Shown: positions 56,235-64,000 of the stretch, piece by piece
Numbering within the stretch: position 1 is the first letter of the stretch
Layout of the letters: each line of letters opens with the position of its first letter
Source: Nicotiana tabacum
Lineage: Eukaryota > Streptophyta > Magnoliopsida > Solanales > Solanaceae
DNA: 64,000 nt
Assembly (NCBI RefSeq): GCF_000715075.1
Contig: NC_134084.1
Coordinates: 2,978,501 to 3,042,500 of the forward strand
Reading direction: 5' to 3'
Position numbers and translations under genes: made by a program
Notes under the pieces: generated by a model
What the model saw: only the letters and a program-made list of their open reading frames with translations
What the model was told of the DNA's origin: nothing
Databases searched by the model: none

Positions 56235-58325
56235 TTAATGCAAGGTTAAAGGAACAACATCCATTTCATAGATCCATGGTCTCCCAAGTATCATATTGTA
56301 AGCCATCTCCATATCTACTACTTGAAACTTTGTATCTTTGACGACTCCTTCTGCGAATGTAGTGAGTGTTACCTCTCTTTTCGTCACAACACTAGAATTG
56401 TCAAATCCAGATAGAGTATGCGCCTTTGGTATTATTCTATCTTCTACTTGCATCTCACGTAGTACTCTTAGCAAAATAATGTTCACGGAACTACCTGGAT
56501 CAATCAAAACTCGTTTTACATTAGTATCATGTATAATTAGAGATATTTCCAGTGCATCATTATGAGGGGTTAATACACTATCTGCATCTGCATCATCAAA
56601 TGTAATGCTTTCTTCCTCTATGACATGCCGCATCCGTTTCCCTTGGGTAATTGTAACTTTGGAAACTTTGTTAGTTGCAGTGTATGATATGTCATTGATG
56701 TCTTCACCTCCGCTTATAACGTTGACGGTTCTTTTGGGAGAAGGTGGCTTCGGGGGCTCCTGACTGTTCTTCATGTAAGCTTGCTTACCTTTTCCACTGA
56801 ACAACTCAGTGAGATATCCTTGCTTTAATAAATGATCAACTTCACTTTGTAAAAACCTACAATCTGTCGTTTTATGCCCATGGTTATTATGAAACTCGCA
56901 CCAATGATCAGGGTTGTGCATGTTTGGATTCGATCTCATCTCTTTTGGCCATCGTACCTTATCTCCCATGCTTCTCAAAACAGCTACGAGCTCGGAAGTG
57001 CTCACGTTGAAACTATAACTGCCAAATCTCGCCTTCAAATTTCTATCATCATCTCGTGACTCATAGGTATTTCGATCGTTTCTAAATCTTGATGAAGAAC
57101 CTGACTCTCTATTCCTTGGTCTGTGATCATACCTTTGATTGTCCTGCTTTAATCGTGAGTCTTTTCCCGCAGGTCTCATGTATGGCTCGTACCTGTTTTT
57201 ACCGGATCTTTTTTCGGTATCCGCACGTCTCGAACTTACCTTTTCTTCTTTTGAAGTCATGGAACAGTATCTTCTTCTATCCTCAGCTTCGTGCTATACT
57301 TGTTGTAAACGTCATTCCACGTTGTAGCTGGGAATTCACGAAGGCTTTCTTTGAGTCGCCTCGTAGCTTCTGAGTTTTTTTCATTCAAATTGTTTGTGAA
57401 AGCTATAACTGCCCAATTATCTGGTACATGTGGTAATGTCATTCTTTCACGTTAGAATCTGTCCACGAACTCTCTAAGCAATTCTGAGTCCCCTTGCTTG
57501 ATCTTGAAAATATATTCCATTCTTTTTTTGACTTTTTGAGCTCCCGAATGTGCTTTGATGAAAGAATCTGCAAGCTCAGCAAAAGAATTTATAGAATTTT
57601 CGGGTAAAAGAGAATATCATGTTAATGCTCCCTTGGTGAGTGTTTCACCGAATTTTTTGACTAATACTGATTCAATCTCCTGCTTAGTCAAATCGTTGCC
57701 TTTTACGCCTATTGTGAATGCGATCACGTGGTCTCGTGGGTATGTTGTTCCATCGTATTTTGGAATATCAGGCATTTTGAATTTCTTTGGAATCGGGAGG
57801 GGAGCAGCAATTGGCTTCCAGGGTTGTTGCGAGTATTTATCCGTATCTATCCCTTTAATTACGGGCGACACCCCGGGTATTTGCTCTATGCGGTCACTTT
57901 GCTCCTTGAGCTATTTCTGCAATGTTAGTGCTAAATTTTGTAAATCAGAATTGACTAAGTTACCTGGTTCTCTCGCCTGTGATTCGTCGGGGGTTCCACT
58001 GCTACCTGAGTTGACAAGCCCGGAACGAGGGTTCTCCAAAGTGTTGTTGTTTGGAGTGGGTGTGGGTGGTGCAACAGGTAACTGGCTAGCAAAAGCCTCA
58101 AGAGCTTTACTGACTTGTGCAGCAATTAGTTTGCAAAGCTTCATCAATAGCTTCAACATTTTCAAATTGAGTGTTTCCATTTGTATGAGATCCATCAGGA
58201 GAGCCATCACGAGACTGCCGAGGAGAGCTTCGTGGAGAAGGGACCGGGGTTTGATTACCCTGTGGATTTCCCTGAAGTTGTTGGCTTTCTTGGTTTCTTT
58301 GAATGTCGTCATTGTTGTTCGACAT
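56235..58325 (-). pseudogene. Gypsy gag and protease, broken frames
   Basis: gag begins at 58325 (MSNNNDDIQRNQESQQ) and shifts frame near 58115. Parts continue at 57871-57617 (FKMPDIPKYDGTTYPRDHVI) and 57442-57257 (RRLKESLREFPATTWNDVYN). Frame 57260-56235 has the C-H-H-C box CEFHNNHGHKTTDC, and further on the protease site VLIDPGSSVNIILL and LGRPWIYEMD. The aspartic site D-P-G-S-S is intact, but gag is split by at least three breaks. Confidence 0.88.
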
Positions 58326-58394
58326 GGTTGATGTAACAAGGAAAGTTAAGCTAAAAGAGGGTAGATTATCAGATTTCCGGTAACGGAACCAATT

Positions 58395-58961
58395 TGTTTA
58401 ACCAAAGAATGGGATTTCGGTCAAAGCTTTAATTTAGAAGAACTCGGGTTACTGATAATCAAAAGAATATATGAAAGAAAGTAATTTGGCTAGCAATAAT
58501 ATAATCAGAAGAAAAACAAGTAAATCAATATATTCAGATAGTATTTCGTGTCCCTACAATTGATCAGTTATCTCCTTTTTATAGCTATTTGGGAGATATG
58601 TGTTTTGCCCTTGTCATAATTAGGCTATTATGAGTAATTAAAGACATTGAATGCTACGTTACACAATTTTTGTATTTAATATAGATTCTCTAACGTATTC
58701 AGTATTTAATGCTCATTAAATACTGTATCTGTACTCTTATATATTGTCAGATTCATTCCCCTTGATTCCTGGACCTAAATGACTTAAATAGGTACGGGCG
58801 CCGAGTCCTTTGAATATCTGCCCGTGCCTCTTTCTTTGTCTTTGCTCGTATCTGTTGCAACTCCTGTCTCTTTGCCAGCTGTAACTCTTTGACTAGTCTA
58901 CGTGTCCTGACACATCATCTTTATTCTACTTTAATATGTAAACTCAATTTTTCCCAATACA
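58395..58961 (-). repeat. Gypsy 5' LTR and primer-site region
   Basis: In element direction it is followed by AATTGGTTCCGTTACCGG (complement of 58377-58394). The best tRNA match I can propose is the 3' end of tRNA-Asp (TGGCGCCGTTGCCGGGGATC), about 15 of 20, which is weak. Confidence 0.85.
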
Positions 58962-59298
58962 ACGTGATAACGTGATTCACTTGCAAATATGCTCGCATTA
59001 ATTTTACGTCATTCTCTAATTACGTGAAATCTTTCAAAGTTAATCCTTTTGTTTTCAACTCAAGTAACTAAATATTCTTTTCACATCACAACCTTAATTT
59101 AGTAAAGAATATGTTAATTCTTGAAAAAACTAAGCAAACTGAAACATTGTTTAAAACGAATACTATAACTATATTTAATCAAAATGAACTAACATTATCC
59201 TATAAAATAAATAGTACTAATTACTACTACTTATATAAAGAACTGTGATTACATGATGTTTATTAGCTACTACGAATATGTAAAAATAAAAAATAAAA

Positions 59299-60246
59299 TT
59301 ACTCAATCATCTTTAACCGCAGATCATCATCGATCAAATGGTTTATTTTCCCGTCAGGGTGCTCAAAGAAGTCTGCCACATCCAAGTGGGTGATGTCAAA
59401 ATCATTGTCAGAAACAAAATTGGCTTCATGACCTTTATTCTTTAGAGATGCTTGATAAAGCTCAACCAAATATTTTGGTACACGACAAATATTTGTCCAA
59501 TGCTCTTTTCCATCGCAACGATAATATTCAGTTTCTGAACCATTTTCCTTTGGCTTCTCATCTTTTCCTTTCCACTTTTGGTGGTTATTTTTCTTTGGAG
59601 GGTGATTAACACCAAGAAAATTTCTTCCTTGTCCACGACCATGAAAACGACCACGAATAGGGCCACAGCCTTTTCCACGCGTAGCATAATGAGAATACAC
59701 CTCATCCACTTCAGACAATGGTGTAGACCCAGTGGGTCGATTTTTGTGATTTCTCATGAGCAAGTCATTGTTTCGCTCAGCCACAAAGAGAAGAGAAATC
59801 AGCTCAGAGTACTTCTTGAAACCTTTCTCTCTGTACTGCTGTTGCAGGACCATATTGGAGGCATGAAACGTTGTAAACGTTTTTTCAAGCATATCATAAT
59901 CAGTGATAGTATCTCCACAGAGTTTCAATTTAGAAGTAATTCTGAACATCGCAGAATTATATTTAGAAACAGACTTAAAGTCTTGGAGCCTCATATGAGC
60001 CCAATCATATCGTGCTTGTGGAAGAGTGACCAACTTTAAGTTGTCATATCTTTCTTTTAAGCCATTCCACAAAATAAGTGGATCTTTGACTGTGAGATAT
60101 TCTATTTTCAACCCTTCATCACGGTGATGGCGCAAGAAAATCAAGGCTTTAGCACAGTATTGGGTGGATACTTTAGTTTTATCTTTAATGGCGTCTCCAA
60201 GACCCATTGCATCTAAATGAATTTCAGCATCCAACACCCATGTCAT
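59299..60246 (-). pseudogene. Copia gag (UBN2-type), intact frame with changed zinc knuckle
   Basis: 315 codons. The N-terminal half has the gag fold of plant Copia elements (LWNGLKERYDNLKLVTLPQA, YNSAMFRITSKLKLCGDTIT, LLFVAERNNDLL). It is followed by an Arg/Gly-rich stretch (GRFHGRGQGRN) and a nucleic-acid binding knuckle YYRCDGKEHWTNIC. The usual first Cys of C-x2-C-x4-H-x4-C is Tyr here, so the knuckle is probably non-functional. The start lies 135 bp after the 5' LTR. The stop after KMIE is in the same frame, and pol is in a separate frame. Confidence 0.88.
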
Positions 60247-60381
60247 ATAGTTCTTGCCGAAATTTCAAGGGCAACGAACTTTCTTTTCATAATGTCAGTC
60301 ATAATTAAAAAGAGGAGAAAAGTTATACCTTAATCTTCTCAAAGAGCTTCTTGAGACGGTAGAGTCTCGTGCTGATAACGT

Positions 60382-60566
60382 GTAATAAAACAATAAAAGT
60401 AGAAGAACAATATTGCAGAGAAAGAGAGAAAGGAAATTCTTATTGAATTTTGGGATGATTTACAATGGGGTAAGATCCCTCTATTTATAGGGAAAAATGA
60501 CTTAATCACGAAGTAACATTCTCTACAAGATAGACATTCATTCTAAATAGAATTCTATTCATAACA
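60382..60566 (-). repeat. Copia 5' LTR (185 bp)
   Basis: In element direction TGTTATGAATAGAATTC to ATTGTTTTATTACA. The 185/225-bp size is short for Copia, as in Ale/Ivana-type lineages; the lineage call is not firm. Confidence 0.9.
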
Positions 60567-61999
60567 AAAATAGCTTTATCCACGTTGGACCGGGGCAAAG
60601 CCCGGGCTACTCCTCCACTAGTTGTACACATATAGACCATTTTTCTTTCATTTTATACTATTTCTAATTTCTCCACCTTATCCACTAGATCTTTTCTAAA
60701 ATTAAGGGTTATAGCCGTTCAAGTGTGTTTAAGAGATCGATTTGGATCTGGTATTTGTAGCTTTCTTTGATCACTCATTAACTATCTCATAAGCAATGAA
60801 GATCTTCATCAATTCAAAGCAGTATGAGATTTTGAAATTCTAAGCGAGTACGGTGCAATCTTTCTTAAGAGAACTAGCTCAAGTATGTTAAGGTTATCCC
60901 TTTTTTCTTTTGGCATGATCCATATGATGCAAACGAAACGTGCAAATGCACAACTTCCATAAATGACTCTATTCATAGAAATGCTAAAGATGCTTATGTT
61001 CTTGATTCCCCATGTGTCATATTGTTCTATCATCTGTTCATGGGTCTCAGAAAAATACGTAAGTTGAAAAAGTTTACTTCATGATATTATTCAAAGGCAT
61101 AATGGTCTTATGATACACCAAGAGATTTTATTGACGTACTTTTCATGCATTGTATTCACGTACATTGACCCATGACCATATGACGTTATATACGCGTATA
61201 TATGTATATATTATATGTATATGGGATATGGGAAAAGGTTATGGCATTATATACGCACCACCACCTGATCAGCTGGTATACGTTGATGATTTGCCCACAG
61301 TGGCCAAGATGATATGATGGGATGCCCTCAGAGGCTTGATGATGTTATGAACACATATACCTCTGCATGGTATGACATTTACACGATTCACAAAGTTATT
61401 CAGATATACATGTTGAGTCTTTTACTCCATGTTTCTCTCATGTCTACTAGTTACTAATTTTCATTCCTTACATACTCGGTACATTATTTGTACCGACGTC
61501 CCTTTTTCTTGGGGATGCTGCGTTTCATGCCCGCAGGTCCTCATAAACAGGTCGAGAGTACTCCAAGTAGGCTGTCAGCTCAGCGGAAGGTGTTGATGCG
61601 CTCCATTTGCTCCGGAGTTGCTTCTTTGGCCAGTATGATTAGTACATGTATTGATTGGTATGGCGGGATTCTGTCCCGACCTTTATTATATTATGTGTTC
61701 TTAGAGGCTTGTAGACAGATGTCATGTATACGGATACTTGTATGGCCTTGTCGGCCTATGTTTCGAGTATAGAAAGAATCATGCCGGACTTATAGGCCCG
61801 TGCTTCATATGTATAAGTTCGTATTTCCTCATGCTTTATTCCGGTTCATTTACCTATAATAGAATGATATGAAAAATGCGTTATGTTGGTACTCAGTTGA
61901 GTAAGGTACCAGATGCCCGTCACGGCCCATTAGTTTGGGTCGTGACAACCATTTTCACTTTTTTTATGAAATTTCACAATTCTTATGTCTAAACGCCAC

Positions 62000-62444
62000 T
62001 TAGTATAACACATAAATGTGCATGTCTGTTGGTTTTTATTTTTATTTTTTTATCATACGAATACAGTCAGAATTGAACCGATACCTATTGCATGAGACAT
62101 GACTCCCAAATGAGTTAACTAATTTTTTAAAAGTTTCTCTATCACATATACTAATTAAAATTTAATTTTTATTTTTATTTTCATTTTCACCTTCAAGCTC
62201 CCAACTGAATTAACAACCTTTTGCATGTCCTTAATCTTAGGCAAATTTTAGCTAATCCATTCATTTATATAATTGGTTCTTAGCCACTAAAAAGAACAAT
62301 AAATCAACTAATTGTTCATTGAGTTAAATATTCATGAGCTTTTATTCCATTATAACTTTGGGGGTCTGAGAATATTCATATGTAAATGATCTCAAATCTC
62401 AATTCCCAAATAATAAAACAAACTTAAAAAATCAAAATAAAATC
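62000..62444 (+). promoter_or_regulatory. Upstream region of the LIM gene
   Basis: AT-rich. The 440 bp between the nested block and the ATG at 62445 must hold the proximal promoter and leader. No sure TATA box was chosen. Confidence 0.35.
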
Positions 62445-63878
62445 ATGTCTTTTTCTGGAACTCAAACAAAATGCAAGGCATGTGATAAAGCTGTGTATGC
62501 TGCAGAAGTGATCTCTGCAAGTGGTGTTAATTATCATAATACTTGTTTCAGATGTAGCCATTGCAATGGAAGACTTGCTGTAAGATTTTACAATTCTTTC
62601 ATTTCTTCAATATTTCATGAATTTTTATTGGGAAATGTTGTTGTTAATATCAAATTAATTTGACGGGGAGTCTTAGAGCAATGGTAAAATTGTCTATGTC
62701 TACAGGTCATGGGTTCGAGTTGTGGAAGCAGCCGCTAATGCTTGCATTAGGGTAGGCTGTCTACATCACACCCCTTGAGGTGTGACCCTTCCCCGGACCC
62801 AGTGGCGAAGCCTGAAATTTTCTCAAGGGTGTTCAAACTTGAAAAAAAGTATAAAAAAAAAAAATTCCTGACAAAGGGTGTTCAATATATTTTATGTACC
62901 TCTAAAACCTAATATTTTATCTTTATACACAGTACAATTTCTCGATAAAGGGTAGTCGATTGACTACTCTTACCAAAATGTAGCTTTTCCCCTATCTGGA
63001 CCTTATGTGAACGCGGTATATCTTGTGCACCAGGTTGTCCATTTTGTTGTAATATCAAATTAATCCAAAACAAAGAATTAACCCAAATAGTTGCTCAATC
63101 AATCGCTTAAATTAAAAATTATCGGCGGATATATACTATATACGTATAATCCATGTATACTATGTATTATATAGATATATTAATCACTATATAATCTATA
63201 TATACCGGCTAGAAAAGCAAATAGTGAATCTAGCTTGCTATTAGTGTAAAGGTTCTTTAATGAATAGATACAACAGTTATGTGTTTTGAAGATTCCTCGA
63301 ATGATGGTCAATTTAACTTTTTTGCCAGAAAATTACAATGTGTATAGGTTAAATTTCTTTTATGTATAAGAAATATAACCTTCTAGCGTAATTGTAAAGG
63401 GATTAAAAAATATTTTTAAGTCATAGATCGACTCTTAGATGTGACATTTCTTAAACATATTTTGGATCCCTTAATTTCTAATCTTGCCTCTCGCAACCCT
63501 ACCTACAACCGGCAATGTGAGCAACCACACACAAGCTGAGTTAATATCGAATAAATAAATAAAATAAAATAAAATAAAAAAGGTAAAAAGAAAATAAAAT
63601 ATTTTTCTATGTGGAAGATCATCAATTTTGAAGCTTCTAATTTATTTTTTGGTGATTTACCTTTGAATTATAGTTGAGCAACTACTCTAGCCTAGATGGA
63701 GCTTTATTTTGCAAGCCACATTTTGAACAGCTTCTCAAGGAGAAAGGAAGTGCTTCTTTTAAGTCCACATCACGTTAGTTTTTCTAAATCTTTTAACATT
63801 TTTATATTTTTTATTATTTTCCTTAACTAATTATTTGTTTTTTTATATCAATGTGCAGTTGGGAGGAACAATGACCTG
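62445..63878 (+). CDS. Plant LIM-domain protein (WLIM/PLIM type), 5' part, gene continues beyond the window
   Basis: Exons: 62445-62579, 63674-63773 and 63859-63878, GT-AG introns, frame continuous; the last donor GT is at 63879. The first LIM domain is complete: C10-x2-C13-x17-H31-x2-C34-x2-C37-x2-C40-x17-C58-x2-H61, with the family text KCKACDKAVY, CFRCSHCNGRLA, LSNYSSLDGALFCKPHFEQL. Plant CRP-like LIM proteins carry two such domains with a long spacer; they bind and bundle actin filaments and some act in the nucleus. The remainder (second LIM) must be outside. The start MSFSGTQTKC matches the family N-terminus. Intron 1 hosts a SINE and a nested MITE. The pollen (PLIM2) or widely expressed (WLIM) type cannot be told from this part. 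Confidence 0.9.
62660..63050 (+). mobile_element. SINE in LIM intron 1, 14-bp TSD, split by a MITE
   Basis: The head GGGGAGTCTTAGAGCAATGG, B-box GGGTTCGAGTTG and body ATTAGGGTAGGCTGTC are interrupted at 62800. The tail resumes with GGACCTTATGTGAACGCGG and ends CCAGGTTGTCC. AATATCAAATTAAT is duplicated at 62646-62659 and 63051-63064. Confidence 0.88.
62800..62994. mobile_element. hAT-like MITE inside the LIM-intron SINE
   Basis: It starts CAGTGGCGAAGCC and ends near TTTTCCCCTA. The SINE text CCCGGACC is repeated as TCTGGACC beyond it (6 of 8), marking the target duplication. Confidence 0.7.
63065..63673 (+). other. LIM intron 1, 3' part
   Basis: AT-rich with a TATATA-rich stretch (63130-63210) and an (AAAT)n tract near 63551-63576. 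No gene recognised. Confidence 0.4.
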
Positions 63879-64000
63879 GTATGTATCTTATATATGCCTA
63901 ATTTAATAATTATTCCTTCTATCTCAATTTAAGAGATATTTTTCGCTTCTCAAGATTTAAATTATGTTAACTTTGATCAATATTTTAAAATATAATTTTC

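Larger units (their letters stand above)
48092..58961 (-). mobile_element. Ty3-gypsy element, Tat-like, minus strand, inserted in the Copia element
   Basis: Bounded by 566-567 bp LTRs starting TGTATTGGG and ending TTAAACA in element direction. Outer flanks are ACCTG (48087-48091) and ACGTG (58962-58966), 4 of 5 matching. Order in element direction: 5' LTR, gag, protease, RT, RNase H, second RNase H-like part, integrase, then an oppositely oriented multi-exon gene and the 3' LTR. This layout fits the Tat lineage (Ogre/Retand type), by inference. The LTRs differ at about 20 sites by eye (3-4%), so the insertion is not recent. Confidence 0.92.
43795..60566 (-). mobile_element. Ty1-copia retrotransposon, minus strand, TSD AAAAT, split by a gypsy element
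   Basis: Bounded by LTRs at 60382-60566 (5') and 43795-44019 (3') with AAAAT on both outer sides (43790-43794, 60567-60571). A polypurine tract CAAGGGGGG (complement of 44020-44029) precedes the 3' LTR. After the 5' LTR the text is CGTTATCAGCACGAGACTC, not a clear match to the usual initiator-Met primer site. gag is at 59299-60246 and pol at 44266-47717; the gap holds the gypsy element. Confidence 0.92.
43294..60621 (+). mobile_element. Small non-autonomous Helitron (about 550 bp) split by a Copia element
   Basis: The left end TCTTTCTATTAAGGGG starts at 43294 in the TTG tail of the LINE. The right end has a hairpin (CCGGGGC..GCCCGGG, about 60590-60606) and CTAG at 60618-60621, followed by TTG. 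Own sequence is 43294-43794 and 60572-60621. No target duplication, as expected for a Helitron. The ORF on 43417-43632 is not supported as a gene. Confidence 0.6.
41827..61947. mobile_element. Ty3-gypsy solo LTR, split by later insertions, TSD ACCAT
   Basis: The left end TGTTACACCC (41827) and right end GGTCGTGACA (61947) are flanked by identical ACCAT at 41822-41826 and 61948-61952. Own sequence is 41827-42400 and 60635-61947, about 1.9 kb, with no gag or pol, hence a solo LTR. The ORF at 61488-61772 lies in LTR sequence and is not a gene. Confidence 0.85.
41592..61999. mobile_element. Outermost MITE of the nested block, TSD TTA
   Basis: The left end GGGTCCGTTTGGCCATAA (41592) pairs with the right end TTATGTCTAAACGCCAC (to 61999), sharing CGTTT..CATAA, flanked by TTA at both sides. 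Its own sequence is 41592-41826 plus 61953-61999 (about 280 bp). Everything between is later insertions. Confidence 0.65.

Noticed and set aside
57555..58331. 258-codon plus-strand ORF in the gypsy element
   Set aside because: Antisense to gag, which is recognisable on the minus strand; no domain of its own.
61488..61772. 94-codon ORF before the LIM gene
   Set aside because: Entirely inside the gypsy solo LTR; no domain.

Overview
The window is nuclear DNA of a flowering plant, almost certainly a Solanaceae species and most likely a Nicotiana. The evidence is split genes with GT-AG introns, AT-rich spacers, several tobacco-type TS SINEs (tRNA-like head, RTE-type tail, TTG repeats), other solanaceous SINEs, Ty3-gypsy LTRs ending GGTCGTGACA, and many Stowaway, Tourist, hAT and Mutator-like MITEs. 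No bacterial, organellar, rRNA, bona fide tRNA or CRISPR features were seen. All coordinates come from reading the sequence by eye.

Four host genes are supported. A three-exon LURP1-related (LOR) gene lies at 6327-8321 (+). A nine-exon NT-C2 plus coiled-coil ('myosin heavy chain-related') gene lies at 11983-17798 (-), 1070 aa by my exon model. A single-exon NF-YC histone-fold transcription factor lies at 39557-39922 (+). The 5' part of a plant two-LIM-type protein gene starts at 62445 (+) and runs off the right edge. An orphan two-helix membrane ORF at 37382-37744 is possible but unproven. These genes are unrelated and share no operon-like logic; what links them is repeated invasion by transposable elements.

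Layout. 1-2.4 kb: end of a gypsy LTR set in a Helitron 3' end. 2.4-6.3 kb: spacer and a duplicated promoter-proximal segment carrying SINE plus RTE-LINE fragments. 6.3-8.3 kb: LOR gene, whose first intron is almost entirely nested transposons. 8.3-12 kb: SINE, LINE, MITE and CACTA remnants. 12-18 kb: NT-C2 gene. 18-34.8 kb: a gene-poor accumulation of SINEs and MITEs, many with exact target-site duplications (TSDs), including a SINE oligomer and a 385-bp tandem repeat built from MITE parts. 34.8-39 kb: a Tourist-like MITE with a hAT MITE inside it, Stowaways, the orphan ORF and a CACTA end. 39.1-40.1 kb: NF-YC gene, with a triplicated leader and a MITE abutting its stop codon.

41.6-62.0 kb is a single Russian-doll insertion. 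From outside to inside it holds a TTA-flanked MITE, a gypsy solo LTR (TSD accat), a MITE/RTE-LINE chimera (possible TSD acacatata), a small Helitron, a Copia element (TSD aaaat), and a Tat-lineage Ty3-gypsy element with two 567-bp LTRs. The innermost element carries decayed gag-pol on the minus strand and, downstream in the opposite orientation, a spliced antisense gene with its own TATA box. That antisense gene and the triplicated NF-YC leader are the most interesting biology in the window; I found no clear evidence of a wholly new system.
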